Shown: in pieces, positions 45,243 through 53,824 of the stretch | How positions within the stretch are numbered: position 1 is the stretch's first letter | How the letters are laid out: each line of letters opens with the position of its first letter | NCBI RefSeq assembly: GCF_000934745.1 | Contig: NZ_KN882168.1 | Coordinates: forward strand, 1 to 64,000 | DNA: 64,000 nt | Source of the DNA: Desulfonatronum thioautotrophicum | GTDB lineage: Bacteria; Desulfobacterota; Desulfovibrionia; Desulfovibrionales; Desulfonatronaceae | Direction of reading: 5' to 3' | Program-made: the position numbers and the translations under genes | The notes under the pieces: model-generated | What the model was told of the DNA's origin: nothing | Seen by the model: only the letters and a program-made list of their open reading frames with translations | Database searches by the model: none

Positions 45243-45419
45243 CGGCAACAACAATTGCGAATGGGCCAACAGTTCGCGGCGGGCCTTGGGGGACATGCCT
45301 TCGCCTTTGACGAATGGATTGTCGGCCAGGGCGGCGCGCAAGGCCTTGCGACAGCCCACGCCCTTTTTCAGAGCTTGGCCCGTGGTGGCCACGGCCATGG
45401 GATGAAAAAGACCAAGTTA

Positions 45420-45678
45420 GAAGGGGTGGTCCCCAATCGTCCGATGATGATTGCCTTGTTCAAGCTGCCTGCCATGATCCACCTCTCAGATACCGTAAAT
45501 GCCCATAGATAATAATTTTCAAAATCTTGCTGCCTTCAAAGACGCTTGGAATCAAGAAATTATTGAAGACCTGTGGTGTACGAATTCACTCAATGGGTGA
45601 GGACGCTGACTACCCTTTCCTTAAAAACCGTCTCTCCCCCGAACCCATAGGCGATGAGGTCGTCCACATTATCAACGA
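45420..45678 (-). pseudogene. Duplicated scrap: start of ssb, its upstream DNA and the end of the TY-Chap gene
   Basis: Matches about 18690-18935: AGSLNKAIIIGRLGTTP (ssb 5' end), the 115-bp spacer and the last codons of the TY-Chap gene. The ssb frame is then lost; a 53-codon GC-rich frame follows on the minus strand (45237-45398, KALRAALADNPFVKGEGMSP), which I do not recognise. At 45679 the sequence jumps to a copy of 22780 onward. Confidence 0.8.
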
Positions 45679-45689
45679 TCTGTCTGGAA

Positions 45690-45961
45690 AAGCGGGAAGT
45701 ATGATAGAAACGCCATCTTCCAAACTTTCAAGTCGGCTAGCCACGATTATGCCGCAGCCATGCGGGATTTACACAAGATACTGGCCAAGCTGGGCACGGA
45801 CTATTTGGATTTATGGCAGGTTCATGATGTCCGGACCATGAGGGAGTTCGCGGAGACCGGCAGGGATGGCGAAGCATTGCCGGCATTTATCGAAACCAGG
45901 GAATCAGGGTTGGTGAGTTATATATCGGGGTCGGTGCGGGTAGTACTGCTCAGAAGGTTAT
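45690..45961 (+). pseudogene. Aldo/keto reductase fragment, second copy
   Basis: Near-identical to 22791-23061: KYDRNAIFQTFKSAS, LAKLGTDYLDLWQVHDVRTM. The 5' half of the gene is absent. The in-frame stop present in the other copy (GEAL-stop-AF) is intact here as GEALPAF, so this copy is less decayed. Confidence 0.85.
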
Positions 45962-46252
45962 GATTTCAAAACCCTGGTCGCGGTAACTGGCCATGCTGGG
46001 ATGGCCGGACATGTCATCCAAAGGGGTCAAGCCCTGTTCTTTGGCGGCCTCCAGAGTTCCCAGCTTGGTGGAGCAGGCTTTGCAAACCCCTTCAGCAAGA
46101 CCGGCATCAAGATTCTTTTGCCATAATCCGTTCAAGGGATTGTCAGGTTTGACCAGTTCCGGAATCAGTTTCACCGCCGCCCCCTCGATGATCACTTTCG
46201 GTTCATATCCCTTGGCCTGCATATCCAGGGCATTCAACAGGACATGGATGAA
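45950..46252 (-). pseudogene. DsrE-like gene, 5'-truncated second copy
   Basis: Encodes FIHVLLNALDMQAKGYEP to the end with two substitutions relative to 23050-23397. The first 14 codons and ribosome site are replaced by unrelated GC-rich DNA, and an open frame runs on into antisense of the ligase gene, so no start can be assigned. Confidence 0.85.
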
Positions 46253-46305
46253 TGCCGGACGTCCCCAGGTTGCATCCGGCAAGTCCCCCCCCCCGTTTTC
46301 GCGTC

Positions 46306-47928
46306 TCACTCCCCTTCTTTCAGATACAGCTCCCGCAGGGCGACCTTGTTGGTCTTGCCCACGCTGGTCTTGGCAATGGCCTCCACCAGGCGGACCTTGA
46401 CCAGGACCGCCTCCTTGGGCAGCACGCCCTTGTCCACGAAGCTCTTGACATGATGGGCGAGGCTCTTTTCCGACAGCGATACCCCTTGTATGGCCACGAC
46501 CAGGGCCAGGGGGGTCTCTCCCCAGCGCAGGTCCGGCTTGCCGATCACCGCTGCTTCGGCCACGTCCGGGTGGCGCAGGATGATGTCCTCCAACTCCAGG
46601 GAACTGAGCCACTCCCCGCCGACTTTGATCACGTCCTTGGTCCGGTCCGTGATCCGCAGGCTCCCCGAGGCGTCGCGGCAGGCCACGTCCCCGGTGTTCA
46701 TCCAGCCGTCGGTCCATAATTTTTCCGAATTGCGGTCATCCTTGAGATAGGATCGGGTCAGCCACGGGGCGCGCACCTGCAGGGCGCCGGGGGTTTTGTC
46801 GTCGTCGGGCGCCTCCCGGTCGGCGTCGTCCACGCGGCGCAACTGGACCAGGGGCAGTGGGCGGCCGGTGCGCACGCGCAGGGCAATCTGGCTTTCATGG
46901 TCCAGGAGCAGTTCGGCGTCGGAGAGATGGGTCAGCGTCAGGATGGGGCAGGATTCGGACATGCCGTAGCCCGCGAAAACGTCCACGCCCCGGTCCAGGG
47001 CCGCCTTGCACACGGCCTTGGGCAGGGCCGCGCCGCCGATGACCACCTTCCAGCCCGTCAGGTCGTAGTCCGCGCATTTGGGATCGGAAAGCAGCATGTG
47101 CAGGATGGTCGGCACGCAGTGGCTGAAGGTGACCTTTTCCGTGCTGATCAGCCGGGCCAGCACCTCGGGAACGTATCTGCCCGGATAGACCTGCTTCACC
47201 CCGAGCAGGGTCGCCATGTAGGGGATGCCCCAGGCGTGGACGTGGAACATGGGCGTGATGGGCATGTACACGTCCTCCCGATGCAGACGACCCTGAGTGG
47301 CGTTGGAACTCAGGGCGGTCAGCCCGGCCAGGGTATGCAGGACCAGTTGCCGGTGGCTGAAGAAGACGCCCTTGGGCAAACCCGTAGTGCCAGTGGTGTA
47401 GAAGGTGGTGGCCCGGGTGTTCTCGTCGAAATCCGGGAACTCGGCCAGCGGCTCGGCGGCGGCCAGCAGGGCCTCGTACTCGCCGGACAAGGGCAAGGCG
47501 GTCTGGGGGGATGCGTCGGTGTCCGTGAGCAGGATATACTCGCGTACGGTGTCCAGCCGCCCCTTGATCTGCTCCAGCAGGGGCAGAAAGTCGGCGTTGA
47601 CCAGGATGACGTCGTCCTCGGCGTGCCCGATGGTATAGACCATCTGCTCCGGGGAAAGGCGGATGTTGATGGTGTGCAGCACCGCCCCGATCATCGGCAC
47701 GGCGTAGTAGCACTCCAGATAGCGATGACTGTCGTAGTCCATGACCGCCACGGTGTCCCCGGGTTTCACGCCCCGGGCCAGCAACATCCCCGCCAGCCTG
47801 GCTACCCGCTCGCGAAACTCGGTGTAGGTGAAGCGACGGGTTTCGCCGTAGAGGATTACCTGATCCGGATGGTTCTGGACAGGGGCCTGGAGAAGGTTCT
47901 TGATCAGCAGCAGCTGGGATGGATGCAT
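46306..47928 (-). CDS. AMP-forming fatty acyl-CoA ligase (AlkK/FadD-type)
   Basis: 540 aa, normal length. Phosphate loop TTFYTTGTTGLPKGVFFSH; adenine loop VFAGYGMSESCPILTL; A8 hinge GDVACRDASGSLRITDRTKD and VIKVGGEWLSSLELE; catalytic lysine near the C-terminus in KTSVGKTNKVALREL. It activates medium- or long-chain fatty acids to acyl-AMP and then acyl-CoA. Closest overall to the AlkK group (PITPMFHVHAWGIPYMATLL). Complete, GC-rich, stand-alone. The mosaic duplication ends 54 bp beyond its stop. Confidence 0.9.
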   Translation of the reverse strand: MHPSQLLLIKNLLQAPVQNHPDQVILYGETRRFTYTEFRERVARLAGMLLARGVKPGDTVAVMDYDSHRYLECYYAVPMIGAVLHTINIRLSPEQMVYTIGHAEDDVILVNADFLPLLEQIKGRLDTVREYILLTDTDASPQTALPLSGEYEALLAAAEPLAEFPDFDENTRATTFYTTGTTGLPKGVFFSHRQLVLHTLAGLTALSSNATQGRLHREDVYMPITPMFHVHAWGIPYMATLLGVKQVYPGRYVPEVLARLISTEKVTFSHCVPTILHMLLSDPKCADYDLTGWKVVIGGAALPKAVCKAALDRGVDVFAGYGMSESCPILTLTHLSDAELLLDHESQIALRVRTGRPLPLVQLRRVDDADREAPDDDKTPGALQVRAPWLTRSYLKDDRNSEKLWTDGWMNTGDVACRDASGSLRITDRTKDVIKVGGEWLSSLELEDIILRHPDVAEAAVIGKPDLRWGETPLALVVAIQGVSLSEKSLAHHVKSFVDKGVLPKEAVLVKVRLVEAIAKTSVGKTNKVALRELYLKEGE

Positions 47929-48044
47929 GGTTTTTTCTCTTGATTTTATTTTCTTTTTTTAAAATGAGGCTCTCCAGGTCGACGTTACACCGGACTCTGA
48001 ATCGAAATTCTTAATGTTCCGGTAAAGCCTTCTGTTCTTCCTCT

Positions 48045-48424
48045 ACCATCACGTCCTGGAGAAAGCACACCGTCTCTGACATTATCCCGGTCATCATGAT
48101 TGGCTGGATATCACTGTAGTGGTCCGACTTTCTTACGGCCAAAGAACGTTCTCGCAATGTGGATTGCGCTTTTCCCTTTGATATTACCCGACTACCTGGG
48201 AGACTGCATATTTCGGAGGTATCGATATCAGCATATACACGTGATCAGGCATCATATGCCCTTCCTCAGTGCTGCTTTCTCCTTGCCTCGCTAGCTCCCG
48301 AAAAACTTTTCCTAAATGCTTACGCAACCCAACAAACAGCTATTTCCTGCGGAACTTCGGAATAAACACAACATGATACTTGCAATCCCACCGGGTGTAG
48401 CATAGGCTTTTAGCCTCATCCATC
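48045..48424 (-). pseudogene. IS200-type transposase (TnpA) pseudogene
   Basis: LCYTRWDCKYHVVFIPKFRR, LRKHLGKVFRELARQ, EGHMMPDHVYMLISIPPKYA and HIARTFFGRKK are the IS200 TnpA blocks. The HUH metal motif HxH is damaged (HVY), and there are at least two internal stops. The catalytic-tyrosine region is out of frame. Confidence 0.85.
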
Positions 48425-48511
48425 AAAAGCCTGCTTTTTTATTGAACTTTGAGCGGTTCAGTGGAGGCTTCCGATATACTCCCGGAACTGTCAAACTTTG
48501 AGGGTCCCCCG

Positions 48512-48532
48512 GCAAAGCCGGGGGTTGCTGAC
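48512..48532. other. IS200/IS605-like end hairpin
   Basis: CCCCCGGC-AAA-GCCGGGGG stem-loop near the end of the IS200 remnant. Subterminal hairpins are the recognition structures of this single-strand transposon family. Confidence 0.55.
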
Positions 48533-48553
48533 TCGTGGCCTTCCGGGCGACCT

Positions 48554-48660
48554 CTACTTCACGGGCACTTGCTCCGCAATGCTCCACCCCTTCTCCGCCG
48601 GCAACACCTTCCATTGCCGGTGATGGCCGATGCGCAAGGTGTCCTGGAACAGCCCGCTTC
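48554..48660 (-). pseudogene. Methyltransferase 'tail' remnant A
   Basis: Reads GLFQDTLRIGHHRQWKVLPA then EKGWSIAEQVPVK-stop, the C-terminal end found on 61926-62489 and in the remnants at 53518 and 58999. It starts just after the stop of the 48666 methyltransferase, in another frame. Confidence 0.75.
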
Positions 48661-48665
48661 AAGAG

Positions 48666-50129
48666 TCATGGACGCACATTGACCACCCGCCAAAATTCAT
48701 CGGGCTTTGGCCCGTACCCGGACAGGTCCAGCTCCGGGATGGCCCGCAGCCGGTCGTCGAATGCCTTCTGCTCGCCGTACCCGTCCATGTCCGGGTGCAT
48801 GAACCGGGATTTGAGGTAGACCAGGGAGCGGTACTGCTCTTCGGTATGTTCAAATATGTCGATATCCTGGGAGCGCAGCTTGATCTTGACCCGGCATTTC
48901 AGCTCCGGGACGGGCCGGCCGAAAAAGTCGTCCACCAGGAGCAGAGTGAACTTGCCGGAGTGGATGTGGAACTTGAGCAGGTCGGCGATGGTCACGTCGC
49001 CGAACAGCCGGGACGCGCATCCGGCGTAGACCCGGAGCACGGCCGGCAGCCGGTCCAGCAGGGACGAGTGAATGGTCAGGGAATGCTCTCCGTCCATCCA
49101 GCCCAGACCGTCTGACGCGGCCTGGCGGCAGGCATCCAGGATGGTTTCGGGGCGGCCCGCGCTGAAGAGCAGGGCCAGAGCCGCTTCCTGGGCGGCCTTG
49201 ATGGTCCGGAAGAAGTACCGGATATCCCGCCGGGTCTGCTCCGGCATGGCTTTCTGGTCCTGGCGCTTGTTGAAGATGTTCAGGGCCAGATAGACCAGCA
49301 GCCCGTCAGACCGGGACTTGGCGGCCTGTTCCAGCAGAACGGGGTCGAATCGCTCCCAGACCTGGCGCATGGCCCGGCCCAGGGTTCTGGTCTCGCGGAC
49401 AACGTCCTGGAGCAGCTCTTCCGGCAAATCGTCAGTCCTGGGCTCCCGCCCCAGGCTCGAGGCCCTGGCGCCCAGGGCCTCGATCAGCTCATCCGGCAGG
49501 ATGCGCTCCGTGCGGCCCGTGCGCGGCACGGTCTCGCGGCGGCAGGTCAGCAGATGGGCCACGGAACTGTCCGGCCAGACCCGCTCCTGCCGGCGCAGCA
49601 GAAACCGCTGCTCCGCGCCCTTGTCCTTGAACACGAAAAAAACACCCGGCCCCACGGCAATGGCCTCAGTTTGGAGCACGGACTCGATGTAGTCCTTGAG
49701 TTCGGTCTGGGTGTAATACTTCTGGAACGTGTCCCGGCTGGTGATGATCCCGTCCTCGAAGGACCGCCCGGCGTCGAAGAAGGAGTCCCTGCCCAGCATG
49801 GCGCTCACGGCCAACACGTTCCCGGCCAGGTCAAAAGCCCTGGACAGGGCCTCGCTCCGCTCCTGGGGATCCTCCACAACATTGATCACAAAGCCCAGGT
49901 TGACCACGTCCGCGGGCGCAAGCGGCTGATCCGGCGCATAGTGCGGGTCCCAGCCCTCGGCCTGAATGCCGCTACCTCGCAACAATTCCAGATCACCCCC
50001 GCGCCCGCAGCCGTAATCAAAAACCCGCCTCTCACCATCCAGAAACCCATGCCGGGCCAGATATTGGAAGGGCCGGGACAGGCCGGATCGGTTGATGGCC
50101 GTGCGGTGGCGTTGGACTGGGGGGTTCAT
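48666..50129 (-). CDS. DNA phosphorothioation-associated putative methyltransferase, copy 1
   Basis: 487 aa, about 95% identical by eye to 59151-60611. Begins PPVQRHRTAINRSGLSRPFQ; SAM-binding motif FDYGCGRGGDLELLRG; then DVVNLGFVINVVEDP and SRDTFQKYYTQTELKDYIES, all typical of the family found beside dnd genes (TIGR04096). The normal C-terminal 'RIGxRxxW...GH' end is not in frame but lies just downstream as a remnant. Its substrate is unproven. It is downstream of a UPF0175/DUF3368 pair on the same strand. Confidence 0.82.
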   Translation of the reverse strand: MNPPVQRHRTAINRSGLSRPFQYLARHGFLDGERRVFDYGCGRGGDLELLRGSGIQAEGWDPHYAPDQPLAPADVVNLGFVINVVEDPQERSEALSRAFDLAGNVLAVSAMLGRDSFFDAGRSFEDGIITSRDTFQKYYTQTELKDYIESVLQTEAIAVGPGVFFVFKDKGAEQRFLLRRQERVWPDSSVAHLLTCRRETVPRTGRTERILPDELIEALGARASSLGREPRTDDLPEELLQDVVRETRTLGRAMRQVWERFDPVLLEQAAKSRSDGLLVYLALNIFNKRQDQKAMPEQTRRDIRYFFRTIKAAQEAALALLFSAGRPETILDACRQAASDGLGWMDGEHSLTIHSSLLDRLPAVLRVYAGCASRLFGDVTIADLLKFHIHSGKFTLLLVDDFFGRPVPELKCRVKIKLRSQDIDIFEHTEEQYRSLVYLKSRFMHPDMDGYGEQKAFDDRLRAIPELDLSGYGPKPDEFWRVVNVRP

Positions 50130-50162
50130 GAAGGATAAAAAAACTTCAATCCACAGTTATGA

Positions 50163-50194
50163 GCCGAGTGCAAAAAGTGCTTTTTGCACTCGGC
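50163..50194. promoter_or_regulatory. Perfect 15-bp inverted repeat upstream of methyltransferase copy 1
   Basis: Arms GCCGAGTGCAAAAAG and CTTTTTGCACTCGGC with a 2-nt centre, ending 34 bp before the methyltransferase start. The half-site CTTTTTGCACT recurs at about 50278-50288. It may be an operator, or a hairpin separating the toxin genes from the methyltransferase. Not present at copy 2. Confidence 0.55.
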
Positions 50195-50296
50195 AGTGGT
50201 CAGTGACAAGTGGATTGTGGTCTGTAAAAACAAGAGGTTGCAGAAAGACCCAGTGGCGTTGATTTCGGTCCCAGGGACTTTTTGCACTGACCTCAG

Positions 50297-50791
50297 TTAT
50301 GGAGACTCTCCAGCCAATCGGAGAGCCGTCTCATACAGCAAGTCATCTATTCTGAAATTCATCTCGATTAAACGTTTGAGAAGTCGTTTCGCATCAGGGA
50401 CCAGTCCATTTTTTTTGGCGATCACGATTACGCCGATAGTTCCGCACAGCTCGATGCCAATGGCTTTCGCAAATTTCCGCGCGGCAAGATCATCAACTAC
50501 AGACTGGTATTCCAAATGCAGGTAACTCCAGGAAAGCACCGCACTTTCACCCGCACCAAGATCCCACGCCGCCACAAGCGGCACGACTGCTCCGGTATCT
50601 TTTACCCACTGTTGCCCTGCTGTAGACATCCAGTGTTTTGCGAGATCATCATCCGTGCCATCGAGGATCTCATGTTCAACGGCCCGAGGAATGACGAGCT
50701 GATCGCACATATCCGGCAACAGGTTCGCGTACCCAATATTGGCAAGCGAAATAATGGGCGAGGCGTTGACCACCCACAAGCGGTCAGGCAT
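50297..50791 (-). CDS. DUF3368 PIN-like toxin
   Basis: 164 aa from the ATG at 50791, which overlaps the antitoxin end by 8 bp. PIN-like core: WVVNASPIISLANIGYANLL, AWDLGAGESAVLSWSYLH and SVVDDLAARKFAKAIGIELC with GTIGVIVIAKKNGLV, as in DUF3368 proteins. A predicted RNase, paired with UPF0175. It differs strongly in sequence from the second DUF3368 protein (60685-61170) although the neighbouring methyltransferases are near-identical. Confidence 0.85.
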   Translation of the reverse strand: MPDRLWVVNASPIISLANIGYANLLPDMCDQLVIPRAVEHEILDGTDDDLAKHWMSTAGQQWVKDTGAVVPLVAAWDLGAGESAVLSWSYLHLEYQSVVDDLAARKFAKAIGIELCGTIGVIVIAKKNGLVPDAKRLLKRLIEMNFRIDDLLYETALRLAGESP

Positions 50792-51038
50792 CACGTACTT
50801 CCGCGGCCAGCTCCTCCGGGGTGACCTGATAGGGTGAAACGTTAAACTGACCCAGCGCCGTGAGGAATTGCGCACGGCTGATTCCGGCCAGCTCCGCCGC
50901 TTTGGATTGCGAAATTCTTCCGATTTCGTACCATTTGACCGCGGCTGCCAACCGTAATTCTTGCGCGAATGCCGTCGGTGTGGTGCGAAGAATGGAAAAG
51001 GATGTTTCCGGCACATCTATCGTTACTTGTACTGACAT
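50784..51038 (-). CDS. UPF0175 family antitoxin
   Basis: 84 aa from the ATG at 51038. UPF0175 pattern: a short strand, FAQELRLAAAVKWYEIGRIS, then SKAAELAGISRAQFLTALGQ, a helix-turn-helix. Partner of the DUF3368 toxin immediately downstream, with overlapping genes. Confidence 0.85.
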   Translation of the reverse strand: MSVQVTIDVPETSFSILRTTPTAFAQELRLAAAVKWYEIGRISQSKAAELAGISRAQFLTALGQFNVSPYQVTPEELAAEVRDA

Positions 51039-51240
51039 ATGAGTCTCCAACTGCTCCTTCCCCGTCAAAATGAGTTGCGGTCCAGGACTGGGGTAGGCAA
51101 TGCAGTGAAATAAACGTTTACCCGAAAATTACGCGGAGTGAAAAACGGCGAGAAATTGCATAATCCGCGGATGAACAACCTTGGTCCACGGATCATGCAC
51201 AAAATGCACAGGATACAAATATTGCCCCATCAAGAACACT

Positions 51241-51636
51241 TCATTCATCTTCCCAGTTTTCAATGCGCAGGCCGCAAACTCTTTCGAATTCACGTGTGTT
51301 GCGGGTAATCAGAATACAGTCCCGAGACAGCGCTTGACCCGCGATGAGTACGTCATATGGCCCGATGGGTGTGCCCCGCGTTGCGAGCTGAGCGCGAACT
51401 TCTCCAGAACAGCGGGCATCTTCGGGGCTGAACATGAGCCCCTCGAATTGCAGAGTCTGGATGCGGGAAATGTTCTGCCTGGGGCGCATGCTCTTATACG
51501 CTCCGAAATAGAGTTCGTGGATGACCACGGCAGGGATGCCGAAGTCACGGGGTTGGTGCCGGCGCAAACGCTCAAGCATGCCGGCATGCCCCTTGAAAAT
51601 GGCAATGATCGCGTTGGCATCGAGCAAATATTTCAT
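51241..51636 (-). CDS. vapC: VapC-type PIN-domain toxin
   Basis: 131 aa from the ATG at 51636, which overlaps vapB by 4 bp. KYLLDANAIIAIFKGHAGML (first Asp), VVIHELYFGAYKS (Glu), IGPYDVLIAGQALS and ILITRNTREFERV (last Asp/Asn positions) are all in place. tRNA-cleaving VapC proteins share this layout. Confidence 0.9.
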   Translation of the reverse strand: MKYLLDANAIIAIFKGHAGMLERLRRHQPRDFGIPAVVIHELYFGAYKSMRPRQNISRIQTLQFEGLMFSPEDARCSGEVRAQLATRGTPIGPYDVLIAGQALSRDCILITRNTREFERVCGLRIENWEDE

Positions 51637-51875
51637 TGGAAATAATCCAGTACCGGCCGGACCTGTTCTCCTGGTTGTTCTGAAACCGCCTGCTCGAAAT
51701 CCGCATCCACTGGACCAGTGACATTCTCCAGCCAGGCCCAATCCTCGGCAATGGGCTCGAGAATGACCGCATTACCGCTACGGCGAATGCGCACTTCCCC
51801 GGCGTGAAATCGGTAGTTCTTGGGCAGACGCACGGCCTGCGAGCGACCGGACCAGAATATTTTCGCCGTTTCCAT
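51633..51875 (-). CDS. vapB: VapB-type antitoxin (AbrB/SpoVT fold)
   Basis: 80 aa. TAKIFWSGRSQAVRLPKNYR then RIRRSGNAVILEPI is the swapped-hairpin AbrB DNA-binding head of VapB proteins. The C-terminal half (VDADFEQAVSEQ) covers the toxin. Antitoxin-first order and a 4-bp overlap with vapC. Confidence 0.9.
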   Translation of the reverse strand: METAKIFWSGRSQAVRLPKNYRFHAGEVRIRRSGNAVILEPIAEDWAWLENVTGPVDADFEQAVSEQPGEQVRPVLDYFQ

Positions 51876-51929
51876 GGTTCAGGTTCCTCCGATTCTATTG
51901 ATACACAGCAAAAAGATATGTCATGCAAA

Positions 51930-52040
51930 TCAGATCCGCAAGCCCAGCATGGCGCTCACGGCCAGCAATGTTCCGGCCAGGTCAAATGCCCTGGTAAGGG
52001 CCTCGCCCCGCTCCCGGGCATCCTCCACCACGTTGATCAT
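51930..52040 (-). pseudogene. Internal fragment of the methyltransferase
   Basis: 36 codons, INVVEDARERGEALTRAFDL and AGTLLAVSAMLGL, equal to residues about 84-118 of the full genes, then a stop. Both flanks are unrelated. Confidence 0.8.
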
Positions 52041-52068
52041 ATGCCATTTCCAACGCGGCAAGGGTTCC

Positions 52069-52383
52069 CTATGAAAGACCGTGATGCGCATGCTTGGGCG
52101 TGACCGCCAGGCGCATACCCATGGAGTCGAGAATACCGAGGAATGTTTTCAATTCAGGGTTCCCCTTGGGCGACAACGTTCTGTAAAGAGTTTTTGGATT
52201 GAGCCGAGCCGTTTCGGCAATCTGTTTCATGCCAAAGGCCTCGGCAACCCGCCGAAAGGCCGTCATGATCTCCTCCTGTGATCCATCTTCGATAACGGCA
52301 TTCAAATATTCCGCGGCAAATGCCGGATCACGCCGAAAGCTGGCGATGGTTGCCTCTTCGTGAGCGATATGTGGTTCATTCAT
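52069..52383 (-). CDS. Orphan addiction-module antidote (HTH)
   Basis: 104 aa from the ATG at 52383, preceded by ttggaggaaccgtc. FAAEYLNAVIEDGSQEEIMT, then AEAFGMKQIAETARLNPKTL and ELKTFLGILDSMGMRLAVTP match the antidote partner of HigB-like toxins. The toxin gene should lie just upstream; instead 52384-52766 carries no recognisable toxin. It only has a 73-codon minus-strand frame of unknown nature (52507-52728). Confidence 0.78.
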   Translation of the reverse strand: MNEPHIAHEEATIASFRRDPAFAAEYLNAVIEDGSQEEIMTAFRRVAEAFGMKQIAETARLNPKTLYRTLSPKGNPELKTFLGILDSMGMRLAVTPKHAHHGLS

Positions 52384-52766
52384 GACGGTTCCTCCAACTT
52401 GATGCGCTGTAACTAATCGGCTTTGCAAATACGCATGACTGCGCTGACCCTGACCATTCCAAATGATGAAAATCCTTGCCAGCCGTCGCATTGTACTATC
52501 CACTCATCACTGCCTGGTGCGAGAAGCATATTTTGCGGCAGGTACAAACAAGGCGCATTCAGATTCGTGCCGCCTCATCTTCGACAACGCCAACAATGCG
52601 GCATGCTCTCTCAAGGAAAGAGTTTCCGAACCACCGGCCTGTTTCAGGATTTCTCTCATCTGCCTGATAAAGACCAGCAAGGTTGTTCCTTGATGAGAGA
52701 GAGGTGGACATGCCGGCTCAGAAGCCAAATGTGATTTCGCCTGTGAGATTCCGGAAGTGTATTGCG

Positions 52767-53129
52767 TCAGGTTAACGCCAATTCACGCAGTACGCCCGGA
52801 TTCTTCGTGGCAAGCTTGATCAGGGTCCGCGCCGCACCGGAGGGAGTTCGCCTGCCCTGCTCCCAATCGTGCAAAGTCCGGACGGAAATGCCCAGAAGGT
52901 CGGCGAACTGTGTTTGAGAGAGTCCGGTCTTTATACGCGCAGCAAGGACCATGCAGCGCTCAGGGGGGATGGTTTCTTCCCGTTCAACCGTCCCGTCCTT
53001 CAAGGTGATCCTGCGCACAAAGGAGCCATCGGCTTGCGGGGTGAACGTGTTTTTTCTCACCCAATCGACCTGGCCACCGGCATTGATCTGGTCCATCATG
53101 CGTTGCATATGGTCACGCGCCCTGCTCAT
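52767..53129 (-). CDS. HigA/NadS-like HTH antitoxin
   Basis: 120 aa from the ATG at 53129. The C-terminal HTH is MVLAARIKTGLSQTQFADLL then GISVRTLHDWEQGRRTPSG, diagnostic of the XRE antitoxins paired with RelE/HigB toxins. The N-terminal ~60 residues are a charged toxin-binding segment. It overlaps the toxin 3' end by 17 bp. Confidence 0.85.
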   Translation of the reverse strand: MSRARDHMQRMMDQINAGGQVDWVRKNTFTPQADGSFVRRITLKDGTVEREETIPPERCMVLAARIKTGLSQTQFADLLGISVRTLHDWEQGRRTPSGAARTLIKLATKNPGVLRELALT

Positions 53130-53439
53130 TTTCAAAAGCCTCCTTGATTTTGCGCAGCCATTCCCGTGGGACATCTTCCCGCTCCCCTTTGCCAAAGGCT
53201 GTGATCAGTACAATTTGACCCGGCGGGTTGCGGAGGTAGTAGACTATTCTCGCCCCGCCTCGTTTTTCCTTCCCCTTTGCCGTCCAACGCAGCTTACGGC
53301 AACCACCGGTTCCGGGAATGACTGACCCCGCTTCGCTTTTCTCACAGAGGAAGAGTTGGAGGTCGAGATATTCGTCTTCGGATAAGAGACTCTCACGCTC
53401 TGAAGCGAAAGGCGGTAGTTCCACGAATTCGAAGTGCAT
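53113..53439 (-). CDS. RelE/HigB-type toxin
   Basis: 108 aa from the ATG at 53439. HFEFVELPPFASERESLLSE, GTGGCRKLRWTAKGKEKRGG, ARIVYYLRNPPGQIVLITAF and GEREDVPREWLRKIKE follow the RelE-like toxins associated with NadS-type antitoxins. A predicted ribosome-dependent mRNA nuclease. Toxin-first order, with overlap to the antitoxin. Confidence 0.85.
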   Translation of the reverse strand: MHFEFVELPPFASERESLLSEDEYLDLQLFLCEKSEAGSVIPGTGGCRKLRWTAKGKEKRGGARIVYYLRNPPGQIVLITAFGKGEREDVPREWLRKIKEAFENEQGA

Positions 53440-53517
53440 GTTTATTTGTACGGCATTGCCGCATAGGGGGCAATAATCCCTCTGCCCCGCGCAGGACCCA
53501 GCCTGCCGGAAAATCAT

Positions 53518-53800
53518 TTATGGCACCAGGTTCTTCACGGGCACATGCCCCGTTATGCTCCACCCCTTCTCCGCCAGCAACGCCTCCCACTGCCGGCGAT
53601 AGCCGATGCGCCGGGTGTCCTGGAAAAGACCGTCCGCCTCGAGAACTTCCGTCAACCGCGCAAATTCCTCCCGTCGAGGGTCGTCCAGGGGCAGAAGGAG
53701 TTCCTTGCGGTGCAGGATGGGGGGATTGGGTTGGCGGGTGGAGTCGCGGAGGGTGAACGTGTTGCGGTCCAGGTGGATGGTCCAGGAGCGGAGCAGGGCA
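53518..53800 (-). pseudogene. C-terminal fragment of a methyltransferase-family protein (NPPILHRKE type)
   Basis: LLRSWTIHLDRNTFTLRDST, QPNPPILHRKELLLPLDD, EVLEADGLFQDTRRIGYRRQ and AEKGWSITGHVPVKNLVP-stop. Nearly identical to the end of 61926-62489. The upstream side breaks off abruptly at 53800, next to the HNH gene. Confidence 0.8.
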
Positions 53801-53824
53801 GAATTTTATGCAGCCGATTATTTG

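Noticed and set aside
52507-52728. 73-codon minus-strand frame as the missing toxin of the orphan antidote
   Set aside because: It lacks any RelE/HigB motif and is not adjacent in the usual overlapping manner.
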